NCBI GenBank assembly: GCA_022494885.1
Contig: JAGVSM010005045.1
Location: 41,390 to 105,389, forward strand
DNA from: Micrasema longulum
Lineage: Eukaryota > Arthropoda > Insecta > Trichoptera > Brachycentridae
DNA length: 64,000 bases
Reading direction: 5' to 3'
A model generated the notes under the pieces. That model ran no database searches and was not told the DNA's origin. It saw only the letters and a program-made list of their open reading frames with translations. Shown in pieces: positions 33,336 through 44,127 of the stretch (position 1 is its first letter; every line of letters starts with the position of its first letter). The translations under genes and the position numbers were made by a program.

Positions 33336-33544
33336 AAAAATTATATTCGGATTTACACAACTTTTTTAACTCTGTTACCACTTTGATGATGACGTTTGCC
33401 ACTTAAAGATCCTAGTTTTAAGCTTCTATTGGCATATTTAACACAAAACTGTCATTTTAAGGGTGAGGGATTTTTCGTTCTTTATATAAATATATATTTG
33501 AATACGCTTCTACAAAATAGTAAAACACATAGAAAAAAATAAAT

Positions 33545-33780
33545 ATAGTCTAAATGTTGTTAAATATTTGTATAAAACCACTTACTGACTTTTCTATGTC
33601 TACAGGTTTTAAAACGTACCCATATCTTCGTCAGGATACCAATTAAACCAACATGCAAACCAACATGCAAAACCCACTATACACCTTCACCATAATTGGT
33701 GCACAAAAATATGAAACCAACACGACATGCATTTTAATAAGCACATGCACTGATTAGGACAAACATGCACTTTATACTAA
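33545..33780 (+). repeat. GAGACG dispersed repeat, copy 2
   Basis: Carries CTTTTCTATGTCTACAGG, CGTACCCATATCTTCGTCAG, ACCAATTAAACCAACATGC (the last word partly duplicated: CCAACATGCAAA twice) and the ACACGACATGCATTTTAATA end. The palindromic core has decayed. Confidence 0.8.
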
Positions 33781-33923
33781 AAAAAAAAAATATTTTATAA
33801 GTGTGGAGGTCATAGTCTATTGATTGACAATACACGCGTGCAATAATTTTACCTTAAATAAAGAGCAACGACTGATAAAACTCAGTCATAATTGTATATT
33901 GTTGATGATCATTCAACTGGTTT

Positions 33924-34095
33924 GTGGTCCCGTAATAGTATTGTGGACTAACGGGCCAAGGATCCAAATCTCACACTTACACAACTCGATTTGAATTTTT
34001 CCACCTCAAGCTATTTACGTCTTTTAGAAAACGGTCTGAAAATCTAAATATTTTTGTAAATAATAAAGACTTCGTTTTTTCTCTTTTTTTTGGAT
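33924..34095 (+). mobile_element. SINE-C copy 1, nested in the LTR
   Basis: GTCCCGTAATAGTATTGTGG, then GACTAACGGGCCAAGGATC and a weak B box, then AACTCGATTTGAATTTTTCC and a body ending CTAAATATTTTTGTAAATAA. It aligns over about 170 bp with 55911-56085. The tRNA-like head has lost most of its B box here. Confidence 0.65.
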
Positions 34096-34109
34096 TTTTT
34101 TTTAACACA

Positions 34110-34392
34110 ATACAACATATGTCAGCCTCATAGTGTATTGGTAGGTGCATTTGCCTACCGCGCAAGAGTTCTCTGGTTCGATTCCTAACATGTTTGATAT
34201 AAAACATCATTTAAAAGGGTGTTTTTACACTAGAATATTTTATCGTCCCTAGACTGGTACTGGAAGCGTAAGATTGATCACATTACCTTTATGTAGCAAA
34301 AATGATCAGGATACGCTGCGATTAGTGTACCAATGCAGTGTCCTGTGCACCATTAGTCACAGAAAGGGAATGATGATGATGATACAACATAT
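34110..34392 (+). mobile_element. SINE-B copy with 11-bp target duplication, nested in the LTR
   Basis: The SINE (34121-34381) runs from GTCAGCCTCATAGTGTATTG through the B box GGTTCGATTCC to a GATGATGATGAT tail. ATACAACATAT stands on both sides (34110-34120 and 34382-34392). This is the best-delimited member of the family and shows that it starts at GTC and ends in (GAT)n. Insertion is younger than the LTR. Confidence 0.92.
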
Positions 34393-34702
34393 TCAACGAG
34401 ATTAACAGTATTGCACACAAAACGTCCGTTTGCATAAGAGCAACGTCCCTCAGTATATTCACTTCTTTATTAGCATAGAGACATGAAGATTAAAAGAATG
34501 CGGCCTATAACGAGACCACAGGGCGTGGTAACGTCAGTTAGCCTAAAGAGTCAGCCCAATAAAGTCAGTTCAACACCTCATTGCCGCTGTGCTCGCACCA
34601 CTCAATAAAGTGCAGTATTTTATTCGCCTTCTAATAAAAATCACCTTGAAACACCAACCATGTGTCTTTTATCAATATCCAACTGGGGTAGGAGCCCCAA
34701 CC

Positions 34703-35214
34703 CCCAACAACCTAAATCCCACATTATGATATGAAATTTTACAAACATACCGCCAGTTCGATAAATGCTGTCGAAATGTTGGACATGAAATGTTGAATAA
34801 CGTTGTACCCACCGCAATGGTTTTTCTAAAAGGTCTTAACATCAATTCGCATATGGATTGCCAAGTACTTAGAAAGGGACATAATGATTTGTATACGCAT
34901 TTAGATCCTTAAAGTTCGTATGCTTCTACCTTAATACGCACTGTGTCTTGTATATCCTGATGTTTTCCCTACGTATTGCGGATCTGGCGAATCTGCGAAC
35001 GTAAATCTTTATTCAAATGTACGACGAACTTCTTCTGAGCAGGGTCGGAGCGGGCACATGGCCACCGATGACCAAAAGACTAAAATACTGGCGTGAAAAA
35101 ATACTCAAATCAATTATTATTCATGTTTATCAAAAAAAAAATTGGTGGGTGTTCGTTGTATTGTTTTATAGAAATAAAAGATGGGTGATGTTTAAAATCT
35201 ACAAATTTGTGGAA
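34703..35214. other. Unassigned sequence after the LTR
   Basis: Could in principle hold the start of an LTR retrotransposon interior, but I find no gag or pol motif. Nothing supported. Confidence 0.4.
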
Positions 35215-35467
35215 GTAGGCTGCGTGGTGTAATGATCAGTGCGTTTGCTTACTGCGCAAGAGGTTTCGGGGTTAAATCCCCGGAAAAATGTACATAAAAG
35301 AATAATTTAAAAAATCTTTTTTAATTTTTAAAAATCCCTGGACTGGCTCCTGAAGCGTAAGACTGATCATTTTACCTTCATGTAACAAAAAAAATATCAA
35401 GATATCGATTCATGTACCAACGCAGTGCCCTATGTATCAATAGGCGTGGAAAGGGATAATGATGATG
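35215..35467 (+). mobile_element. SINE-B copy, nearly full length
   Basis: Head GTAGGCTGCGTGGTGTAATG, cloverleaf-like part CTGCGCAAGAGG, B box GGGTTAAATCCCC, body CCCTGGACTGGCTCCTGAAG and CGTAAGACTGATCATTTTAC, tail GATAATGATGATG. Confidence 0.85.
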
Positions 35468-35644
35468 TCTTAATTTAATAAATATATTTAAAATACTATC
35501 TACAATTAAAATTAAAATACTATCTACAATATTTTGAGTATGTCCAAATGTTTTAAAAAAATTACTCCCTTGTGAGTTTCATAAAATATTCACATTTTTA
35601 ATAGAGATTCATAACATTTTTTATGAAATATAAAATTATAGGTA

Positions 35645-35845
35645 TTTATTTCCTGTCCTGGGTTTAACTCCCGGCATGGTTGACATAAAATATTTATTTC
35701 AAAAGGTATTTTTACTTTAATTCATATTTCCTGGGCTGGGACCTGAAGCATAAGACTAATCATTGTACCTTCATGTAACAATAAATTGTCAAGATAAGCT
35801 GCGATTTATGTACTTTAACACCATTAGCTGTGGAAAGGGAATTAA
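35645..35845 (+). mobile_element. SINE-B copy lacking the first part of the head
   Basis: Starts at the B box (GGGTTTAACTCCCGGCATGG, 35661) and continues TTGACATAAAATATTTATTT, CCTGGGCTGGGACCTGAAGC to GTGGAAAGGGAATTAATAA. It lies only 180 bp from the preceding copy in the same orientation. Confidence 0.8.
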
Positions 35846-36059
35846 TAACCTTCCATTGGCTAGTATTGAAGTATTTTCAGGCATTGCAAGGTGGGTTAAA
35901 TAATTTATCCAAAAAAATTTTACCTACATCAATCAAATTACTGTATTGAAAATAAACTTTATATCAAGGTTTTTAAATGTTATAAAATATCCTTCATAAA
36001 ATTAGATGCAACTGTATAATTAATTAAAATATAATTAGAGAAGCAAACGAAATACTTGA
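35846..36059. other. Short unassigned stretch
   Basis: The word TTTTCAGGCATTGCAAGG (35873) recurs near 20.25 and 47.26 kb beside AAGAAGTATAAAAATTG-like sequence; part of an unnamed repeat. Confidence 0.35.
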
Positions 36060-36640
36060 TTTGGAATTTTTTTTGGGCTCAAATTAACTTACAATAGTCA
36101 TCTAGAAACGATAATGAACAAAGCATACAAAATGACTGGATTTATTATGCGGCCGTGTAAATGTTTTAAAAATTGAGAAACATGTATACATTACATACCT
36201 ACGCCACCATCTTAAATATTGCACTGTTATCTGATAATCTGTTTATTTATTAAATCTTAACAGAATTGAGAGTGTTCAAAAAAAGTTCTTGAAACAAGTA
36301 GAACACAAATTTCATTTTCCAAATTACATAACTTCTCTAAAATTTCATTACCTTGATTCATAGACACACAGAAGATTCGATCAGATTCCGCTTAACAAAA
36401 TTGTAAAAAATAAATCTGCCTCCCCAGAAATAATTAATCTACTTGCTAAACGTGTCCCCTCCAGACCAACTAGACTGTATGATATTTTCTATATTTCTAA
36501 TATGAAAACTAATCATCGGAAACTTTCTACCATCTCTCTTATATGTAAAACATTAAAAATGAATTTCAATAGTCTAGATATATTAAACACATTTAATATA
36601 ATATGTAAAAAGAGAACTAATGAGCTTGATTGAGAATAAT
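36060..36640 (+). pseudogene. LINE ORF2 C-terminus (VPSRPTRLYD group)
   Basis: With frame changes: KAYKMTGFIMRPCKCFKN, then NRIESVQKKFLKQVEHKFHF, SLKFHYLDS, ASPEIINLLAKRVPSRPTRL and YDIFYISNMKTNH. This is the arthropod LINE segment in which RIES-VQK-x-FLK and VPSRPTR are typical. The LINE at 56.4-57.1 kb is a close relative. Several stops; no polymerase domain. Confidence 0.8.
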
Positions 36641-36932
36641 AGAGAATATACGTTTTGTCGTTTTGTCGTTTTTTTCTCTTTATTTCTTGTCATCAAATCA
36701 AATGCGATTTTCCACTCCTACTTTTCTTCGTTCATCCTCCACCACGCCTAATTTGCCTTTTTTCTTTTACATTATCCCCTTGGTTTGTCCATATTTCTTT
36801 TATTTTAATTTATGGTGTATTTATTTTTTACATAGTTTAAACCATCGTCGCTTCATTAAGGTATAATTAATCGAATAAATGTAATCGGATTGCAGGCTCC
36901 TCTATTTGTGACATACATTTTTTAAAGTTTTT
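36641..36932. other. AT-rich stretch, possibly LINE 3' end
   Basis: Low-complexity frames rich in F/S. It may contain the 3' UTR of the preceding LINE (AATAAATGTAATCGGATTGC). Not resolved. Confidence 0.35.
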
Positions 36933-37200
36933 TGTTAGGCGCCGTGGCACAGTTAGTTAGACGGCCAACTGAGAAACTGGCGTTGCGGGCTTGATTCCCG
37001 CCAGTTGCAAGAAAAGAATTCAAAAAATATTTTTTTCTCAAGTGGTCAGGGTGTTATGGTGTATTTTTCATTACCTCTTTCCATATATCCTTTATCCCAC
37101 CTGCTGACAAGCCTCAAAATAGAGGCTGAGCGATTTATTTAAAAAAACTTAACTTGTACATCTGTTTGTATTTTAAAAAATAAATAAATAAACACTGTTA
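36933..37200 (+). mobile_element. SINE-A copy 2
   Basis: SINE 36938-37195: GGCGCCGTGGCACAGTTAGT, B box GGGCTTGATTCCCGCC, body TTTTTTCTCAAGTGGTCAGG and ATTACCTCTTTCCATATATC, and an AATAAATAAATAAA tail. TGTTA stands on both sides (36933-36937, 37196-37200). It is about 85 percent identical to the 10.3-kb copy by eye. Confidence 0.85.
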
Positions 37201-37597
37201 ATGCCTAGACTTCCATATTTTTTTTGTAATGTATTGTATTTTATGAGTAAATCTGTATTTAAAATAACAAAAATTACATTCACAATATTTTTTATTCAAT
37301 ATGGTTATTTTAAAAATATGCCCTTGACATCAGTATACTTTGTCCTGCTCTGCCTTATAAAGGCAGCTGAAAACGCGAACGAAACGTATTTGCGTGAAAA
37401 TGTTCCTACATGCTCATACATAGCTCTAGGTAGACAGCGGAGAGAGCTTTTCGCCTCTAAACATGAGTACGGAATTCATTCGTAAAAATATAAAACGAAA
37501 TGACGAAAATTACTGAATCTAGAAATTATGAATTCAAAGAAAACTTCGCCTCAGAGCTAGAAATAAAATCTTAAACAAACATCTTTTAATTGTACAA
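37201..37597. other. Unassigned flank of the satellite-like array
   Basis: 37370-37560 is more complex, but no frame is recognisable. It may belong to the element carrying the array. Confidence 0.35.
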
Positions 37598-38035
37598 TTA
37601 ATAAATATCCCAGTACGTCTTGCAGCTACAGAGCGCATGGACGGTTGGGATTCTAGTTCCTCGTTTTCAATTAAGATCAATAAAATAAATTAAAAATCAA
37701 TAAATTATAACAGATAGGAGCTAGATTACAGGACGTCTTGCAGCTACAGAGCGCATAGACAGTTAGAAATTTAGCCCCCATTTACACATTTTAAAAATTG
37801 ACAAATAAATTTAGTGTATTAATGATACTAAAAAAATAAAAATAATATGAATAATAAAAAGGAGTAAGATTACAACACGTCTTGCAGCTACTAAGCGCAT
37901 AGACGATTGTAATTCTAATCCCCATTTATAAAATTTAGGTATTTTTAAGTTGGTATATGAAAGCTAGATAACCAATCATCGTGCAGCTACAAAGCGCCTG
38001 AACGAGTGGAATTCTAGCAAAGTTAGAATGATATC
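37598..38035 (+). repeat. Satellite-like array 1 (GCAGCTACAGAGCGC units)
   Basis: Four units begin near 37615, 37733, 37877 and 37978. Each has the core CGTCTTGCAGCTACAGAGCG, CATGGACGGTTGGGATTCTA and then 60-100 bp of AT-rich filler. Spacing is about 118, 144 and 103 bp. The first unit is preceded by TAATAAATATCCC. The same unit in reverse orientation forms the array at 45.76-46.25 kb. Confidence 0.88.
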
Positions 38036-39000
38036 AATGAATTTACAAAAATAGAGCATAGTAGTGAGTTTGTCAAATGTTCAAGCCAAGAAGTAAGCAA
38101 TAAAAAACTAAATAAATAAAGCACTGTATCAACTCCATGGTTAACAAAGGGAGATAGATGTCCGAAGAGAATCTTTTGTAGACAGTAGGTAGATACCGTC
38201 ACCATGTGGTCCACTGGCTGCTGGAGAATTTCTGGAAACGCACGTGTGTAAACTGGGGGATTATGCGACGCAACATTCCTGTTCAATTCACTTTTTTACA
38301 TGAATATTACACAAACGCGTGTATGAGCGGTTTGATTTATCATTTTTATGTTATTAGAAGGCAGATATTTGAAATATTATGTATTTATCTATAAATGTCA
38401 GTTCACTTTTAGTAGCACTGTTGTAATTTTTTAATTATGGGTGTAGTGTTCCAAACAGGAAAATTTAGGTACTTTCGCATCAAAAGCTGATGCATTCTTA
38501 AACGCTTTTAATGATTCACATAAAATTTTATGATTTAAAGGTTACAATTTTTTTTTTTAATTTTCCATTGTTCACTATTTGTCACATATTTTGTTAAGAA
38601 TAAAGTATAAAACAATGGTATTAAATAAATAGTCTTCTATTTTCCACTGTTTCTCTAAAACATGACTATAATACTACACACTAACGACTTATAAACATCA
38701 ACTCATTATTTTCTAACTTATAACAACTTATTTTTAAATTCATTATAAGATTATAAGCTACGGTTGGAGAGGAACTATATTTCACGCCCAGCCCGTACGG
38801 TGGTTGAGCGCAAAAGCGCGAAAATATTTCTCTTTATCATTTTTTTTTATCATCATATATTTTTATTTAAAAATATATACAATTTATCTTAGCATTAGTT
38901 TTAAATAATAATACAAATATTTTATTATTATTTTTGTCGTTAAGTAATATTCAAAATAGTTTTCTTAGTTTTTTTTTCCAACTCGTTCAAGTATTTATTC
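38036..39000. other. Unassigned sequence
   Basis: No gene. Short frames at 38023-38286 and 38206-38394 overlap on opposite strands and carry no motif. Confidence 0.4.
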
Positions 39001-39089
39001 CAAATTATCGTTTTTCATCGATAATTCTATAACTGGTAATATTGGTTGTTCCATAGTTTATCTCTTTTAGACTTTCTTAATTTGTAAAT

Positions 39090-39222
39090 GAACAATATTG
39101 TTTTAAATGCTCTGTATTACTTTAAATTATTATACTTACATGTTTGTACACATCTTAACTGTATTTGAAACTAATATGTAAAAGGCACTCAGTGCCGTTT
39201 ATTTCAATAAAATAAAACACAA
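39090..39222 (+). repeat. Probable retroposon 3' end
   Basis: AAAGGCACTCAGTGCCGTTT (a GGCACTCAGTGCC hairpin) followed by TCAATAAAATAAAACAC resembles a LINE 3' end with a polyadenylation signal. Upstream coding sequence is not recognisable. Confidence 0.35.
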
Positions 39223-39700
39223 TGCATTGAAATTGTGTTCACTCGTATTTGCATATTGGTGTAACATTATTTTATTTTTAAAAAAGTTTTGCCCCGTAAA
39301 ATATAATACTTTAAAAGAATTTTTGCAAAGAGCGATATAATGAAGGTAATTTGTGAACAATTTCCCATGCAAAGCTTTCTTTCCCGAGAATTTTTTAAAA
39401 GGATAAAAACTTTGTTATAATACTGCAGCGATGCAGTTTTGAATTTTACTTGTGCAGAGAATAAACCCATTATACCTTCATTATGGAGTGTAATAAAACT
39501 TTAAAAGTTCCTTATTTTTTACTTATTTTAATTACTCATCCGGTCAACCTCGGCCGAAGAGTTACTAAACTCGATCAGCAAAAGAAGCTATCGAGATTTA
39601 AAAAGATTCCTACAATATAAGCAAAGATGATAGTTTGCGCTTAAAATTATCCTATATATACTATTCAGTAAAAAAAAATTACACACAAGTAATGATACAA
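39223..39700. other. Unassigned sequence
   Basis: Nothing supported. Confidence 0.4.
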
Positions 39701-39702
39701 GC

Positions 39703-40189
39703 TTTTATTTATTTATTTAAACACCTTATATGCAGTTTACATTAATATTTAAAGGGGCGGGTATATTGCCTTAAGGCAGTTTCTCCCTACCTACCCAAAC
39801 CGTTCAATTTGAGAAAATCAGTGGTAATTAAATATTTTGTTGGTACATTATAATATGTTTAGTCTAAAACAAAATATTGATATATGTAAAATATTACTTT
39901 TTAAGAAATAAAAAAATACTTTTCAAGCGGGAAGGAAAGAAGGAGGAGAAAGGTAAAACTTAAATATTCTGGAAGTGACATTTCCTACGTGATTTAAATG
40001 TAAATAAGAAGGAGCGTCCCTGATATTAGTGAGGGGATAATTCCATAATCGAGCAGCTACTACTGTAAAAGAGGAGGCAAAAAAATTAAAGCGATGAATG
40101 GTTATTGAAAGTGTTTTCTCGTTACTAGAACGAAGAGATAGCCCATACTTTGACAGAAATTGTAGGAGTTCACTCAGATAAACAGGCAA
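39703..40189 (-). pseudogene. LINE ORF2 extreme C-terminus (ARLWN group) with 3' UTR
   Basis: The minus-strand frame reads LSELLQFLSKYGLSLRSSNE, FFASSFTVVAARLWNYPLTN, then FKFYL. S-F-x-V-x-A-x-RLWN-x-LP is the usual end of Jockey-superfamily ORF2. The 3' UTR (39720-39900) has GGTAGGTAGGGAGAAACTGC and CCTTAAGGCAATATACCCGC and ends in TAAATAAATAAATAAAA. A second copy of this 3' UTR is at 63.5 kb. Confidence 0.8.
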
Positions 40190-40865
40190 TTGGGATTATT
40201 AAAAATATTGTGAAGGAGTGATATAATGCGAATGTTCCTTTTATGTCTGATACCCAGCAAGTGTAGTTACGTGCGATATTCGATATTTGGTTTCATAATC
40301 TGCAAATAACGACGATTGTTGCGCGTTAAAAAACAAAATCTGTAAGTTAATTTTTATTTATCGAACTTATATGTAATATTTTTGGGAGTGTTTTTTTTCA
40401 CACTATTATATTCGGAAACAAACAAAAAAAAATACATTCTCATTAGTTAAATACCTGACTTAAAGGTGTTATCTAATTTCAATATGGTTAAAGAAATTTG
40501 TTCTCACGCTAAGGAAAAGTAAATCACTAAATTTACAAAGGATGTTTTGTAATTAATTAAAATGATAAACTACAGAATATAGTCTTAATTCTGACGAAAC
40601 TACTCTTAACTATTATAATATCATTTCAAAGAAAATTTGCGCAAAGGTAAGCGAAGTTTTGGTTTCTAACTATTAATCATTAACTTGATATTTAATGCGT
40701 TACTTTGGGGTTAATTAAAACTTTAAATCAAGCAATGAGAATGTTTCATGCTTGTGATTATTACCTTATAAATGATTTACATGTATGAAGGCAAAAACAA
40801 ACATGAGATTTTTATTTAGGTAAAGATTTCAGAATAATATTTTGATTTGAACTAATTAATTCTTT
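40190..40865. other. Unassigned AT-rich sequence
   Basis: Nothing supported. Confidence 0.45.
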
Positions 40866-41190
40866 CTTGGGGTGCCTTGTCAGGTCCTCCCGACTTTGGC
40901 GATCTCTACAGCGAAAGCATCTTGGTCATGCGCTTCTCTTATATTCTGCAGCCAGGACAACTGTTTCTATTATTGGAAGGCGGTTTCCCGTTGCCTTTTC
41001 TGCTGAATTTTTCTGTTGGAGTTACATTCCCTTGCTGGTTGGTTCTATTTTGGAGACGCCAAAAACTCGCCTTTCATCCTCTCGTTATCTGCTGTGATCA
41101 CAGAGTTGTGAGTGTCATTCCACTGCCCACGGTTTGCGGCGCAGACGCTTACGAGTTGGACTAATCTATAGTTCCATTGATGGGATGCAA
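40866..41190. other. GC-rich island of unknown nature
   Basis: About 300 bp near 50 percent GC in AT-rich surroundings, open in two plus-strand frames (40867-41097 and 40877-41164). On the minus strand it reads like a transposon untranslated region (GCAACGGGAAACCGCC, GTCGGGAGGACCTGACAAGG). I favour the 5' UTR or coding edge of a LINE in minus orientation, but recognise no domain. Confidence 0.4.
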
Positions 41191-41497
41191 CTTTTGCAGC
41201 ATTTTATAGAATCACACTCTCCTGCAAGATGTGACTCACTGCGACCCTTTTGACGAAATTTAAACTTAAAAATGAGCACTGTAATAATCTTAACTTATGT
41301 TTTTGTTCACTTCCAAGAATGGATGATTAATAAAAATTGAACGTAATCAAGAAAGGGTTGTTGCGTTGATTTGCGCTCACGTCGCACGCAGGAATAATAG
41401 TGGCACAATTATACAGAAGACAAAGATCACACTCAACCAACTTGTCATTAAATTAATATAAACTGATAGCGCGTTAAACTATCAGTACACATAAGGG
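41191..41497. other. Unassigned sequence
   Basis: Nothing supported. Confidence 0.4.
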
Positions 41498-41710
41498 TTA
41501 ATTACTTAAAAAATGTGGTTTCAAATCGGATTATTGGTTTATATATTAATGTGCAACAACTATGGTGAAGGTTAATAGCGGGTTTCCTATGTTGGTTTAA
41601 TTGGTGTTCTGATGAAGAGACGAGAAAGTCTCGAAACCGGTAGACATAGATAAGCCGGGAAGTAGTGATTAACAAGTTTATTACTACATTTAGTTTAATG
41701 TTTGACCACA
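41498..41710 (-). repeat. GAGACG dispersed repeat, copy 3
   Basis: On the minus strand: TTATCTATGTCTACCGGTTT, CGAGACTTTCTCGTCTCTTC, ATCAGAACACCAATTAAACC and TTCACCATAGTTGTTGCAC. The palindromic core is altered to GAGACTTTCTCGTCTC. Confidence 0.8.
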
Positions 41711-42012
41711 AAGTAAATGCTTTAAATATTAATAATAATTTAATATTTATTCACAAAAACAATGGCATGACTTTGAGTTTACTGACTTGTGCCATTATAT
41801 ATTAAAATATTTTTTAAGAATAACAGTGGCCTAATAATCATTATGTCACTTTTATTTCTCAAATCAGAGAATGAAATAAAACATTAGCATACTTGCTTCA
41901 AGGCCGCATTAATAAATTTAAAATTATGTCGTGAATTAGGCAGATGACAAATAGTATTTTAATTTGTATTTTCAAATCAAATTCGACGACATATTTACTT
42001 TTTCCATTCGTA
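41711..42012. other. Unassigned sequence
   Basis: Nothing supported. Confidence 0.4.
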
Positions 42013-42178
42013 TCACTCGTGTACAGTGAAAAACGGCAGAAAAAGTTTACGATGCGAATGTTGATGGTCCAGATGGATGAACAACACGACTTTATTTGTG
42101 AAATAGAACCAGAACATTGCACGAGTGTTTTTCACTCTCAGGTCAACTAATCCAGAATGAGAAAATCGAATAAAAAAG

Positions 42179-42393
42179 GCCGCATTACTGTGTTATGATT
42201 GGCGCGTTTACCTACCATTTTTGAGGTCTTGGGCTTGATTCTTAGTAGGGTAAACGATAAATATTGATTTTAAAGGTAGTTAAAACAACAATGTTTCATT
42301 GTTCCTCGACTGGGACCAAAAGCATAATACTGATCGTCGTAGCATCATGAAAAGATGATCTAAATGAGCTGCGTTGGTTTACAAATACATTGC
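42179..42393 (+). mobile_element. SINE-B copy, diverged
   Basis: GGCCGCATTACTGTGTTATG, GGCGCGTTTACCTACCATTT, a weak B box (GGGCTTGATTCTTAG), then CCTCGACTGGGACCAAAAGC and ATGAGCTGCGTTGG. The tail runs into the next repeat. Confidence 0.75.
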
Positions 42394-42562
42394 TAAATGT
42401 TATTGAATATTTATATTTAACCACATACCGACTTTTCTATGTCTACTGGTTTCGAGACGTACCCGTCTCTTTGTCAGGACACCAATACAACCAACATGCA
42501 CACCAACATGCAAAACCCACTATACACCTTCACCATAGCTATTGCACAAAAAATACATTGAC
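42394..42562 (+). repeat. GAGACG dispersed repeat, copy 4, best core
   Basis: CTTTTCTATGTCTACTGGTT is followed by CGAGACGTACCCGTCTCTTT and GTCAGGACACC; GAGACG and CGTCTC form a 6-bp palindrome around TACC. CCAACATGCA is present twice, as in copy 2. Confidence 0.85.
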
Positions 42563-42795
42563 TTATGCTGGATGCGGAAAAGGTATGATAATGATGGTGA
42601 GTGTTGATGGATGCGATACATAAGGAAAACCGAGAAAGACGTAGCTGAACCAAATGTGTCAAAAATCTTAATAATGGGCGTACCTGCATTATAAAATATT
42701 TTAATGTAGTTGAAAGGAGATCTTTATTTTAAAATATTGTATATTTTATCATCTCTGCTTACCCTAATTGGAAAACGGCGTGATTTTGTGTTTGT

Positions 42796-44125
42796 CGTTC
42801 ATTGATTATAACCTCAAAATTTCACTACAGCACACCGCGCACCGCTAACCCGTCGAGGTTCCCTTTTCTAAAGGTCAACAAAAAATTCATTGTTCTAAGT
42901 ATGTGCTTACAGTACGCATAGAAATGTCACAGAGGGAATTAACAAAAAGTGCCAAACAAAAGGAACGTGCGCTGGATATAAATGCCAATTACTTTCTGAC
43001 ACTTGACCCAATATATCATTGTGTCAAACCCCGAGCTTGGACAAAATTACAACTGCTCAAATATCAAATATAAAAAAATATATAAATAGTTTTTTTTCAA
43101 GCCTTACAAATAGATTCCACGTTAAACAATTTTCATTTAAAATCGAATTCAACTTTCAGCATTTGAATATTAGAGCCGATCGCGATTTTGTGAGTTACAA
43201 AGTTGTGACCAACAAACACCAGTATTCGAGAACGTTGGGTTAGGCACTTTAACTCCCTAAATAATCTGAACACCAAACAAAAAAAATGGACAGAAACGTT
43301 TTTAAGTATATTTGCTTATAATCGTTTATTCAAATTTAAAAACGTTTTTTTATATACCAGGTTAATGGGAATAAAATATTAAAATTATTGATTTCAATAA
43401 CAGTTTATTCGATTAATTAAAGAGTATTACCCTAGTCAATTACAATAATTTCAAGGAATGTCATTATAAAAAATATGCTACTTAAATTATTGGTTTAAAT
43501 AATCCGCGAAATACACATAATTAAAATTAAATTCAAATAAGTATAGGAATTGTGGTAGTTGCGGGTGTGGAGCTTCTACCCTCAGGGGTGAATCGTCAAA
43601 ATAAGCGATTATGCACAACTTACCATTATATTTGACTTTCGAAAATAATGTTTTATAGTAAATATGTTTATGTAAAAATAATTAAAATCATGGTTATTTA
43701 TTTTAAATCACCACCACAGTTTACATCTTCCTACAAAAAATATATATGAAATACGCCCACCGCCCAGCCCGTTCTCAGTAAACGATGAAACTAGCCGATT
43801 ACCTCAGCTTATTTTTCTATAAAAAAAAGTGCACTTTTTTTTACATCTTACACCTAAGTCAGTTTTTTTTTATTAATAAAACAAGCTCGAAGGTTACAAA
43901 TATCATTTTAAGATTCTCTATTTTGAAACCAATATTTCGAACATTATTTCCGAAGAACTAATTTTCACCAATAGGATATTATGTATCACATAGAACATGT
44001 GGCGTTCGCTGTGGCCATTTTTGTCATTCTTAATTTATTTCCGTGGTATATTGGTTACTGTTGTGGTACAAAAAAAATCGGTCAGTGCTCAGTGTTGAAA
44101 GTTACGGCTGAATGTCATTGTGGTA
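42796..44125. other. Unassigned sequence
   Basis: A 74-codon frame at 43019-43243 shows no motif. Nothing supported. Confidence 0.4.
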
Positions 44126-44127
44126 TC

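Larger units (their letters stand above)
33802..34702 (+). mobile_element. Solo LTR of an LTR retrotransposon, invaded by two SINEs
   Basis: Begins TGTGGAGGTCATAGTCTATT and ends near AACTGGGGTAGGAGCCCCAA. Internal landmarks shared with the other two copies are AATAAAGAGCAACGAC, AACGTCC, GGCCTATAA, GAGACCACAGG, AGTCAGCCCAA and TGTGTCTTTTATC. The GGGG...CCCC ends recall Pao/BEL LTRs, but no coding part is present, so the superfamily is open. SINE-C and SINE-B copies sit inside, leaving about 450 bp of LTR proper. Confidence 0.75.
42013..42795 (+). pseudogene. RTE-like LINE copy 3, split by a block of other repeats
   Basis: 42013-42067 matches the sense strand of the 8.3-kb RTE copy (GTTTACGATGCGAATGTTGA against ATCTACGATGCGAATGTTGA). 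42594-42660 resumes with GAGTGTTGATGGATGCGATA, GGAAAACCGAGAAAGACG and GTCAAAAATCTTAATAATGG, and 42750-42790 is the 3' UTR (CATCTCTGCTTACCCTAATT, GAAAACGGCGTGATT). The 530 bp between hold a SINE-B and a GAGACG repeat. AATGTTGATGG-type sequence stands at both break points. Confidence 0.72.

Noticed and set aside
33802..34702. Complete LTR retrotransposon
   Set aside because: No gag, protease, reverse transcriptase or integrase motif lies between or beside any of the three LTR copies, and they are in different orientations with other elements between.
36630..36866. 78-codon plus-strand gene
   Set aside because: Rich in F, S and L with overlapping frames; falls in the probable LINE 3' end.
37598..38035. 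CRISPR-like array
   Set aside because: Units of 100-144 bp with variable AT-rich filler, eukaryotic context and no cas genes; it is a satellite or transposon-internal repeat.
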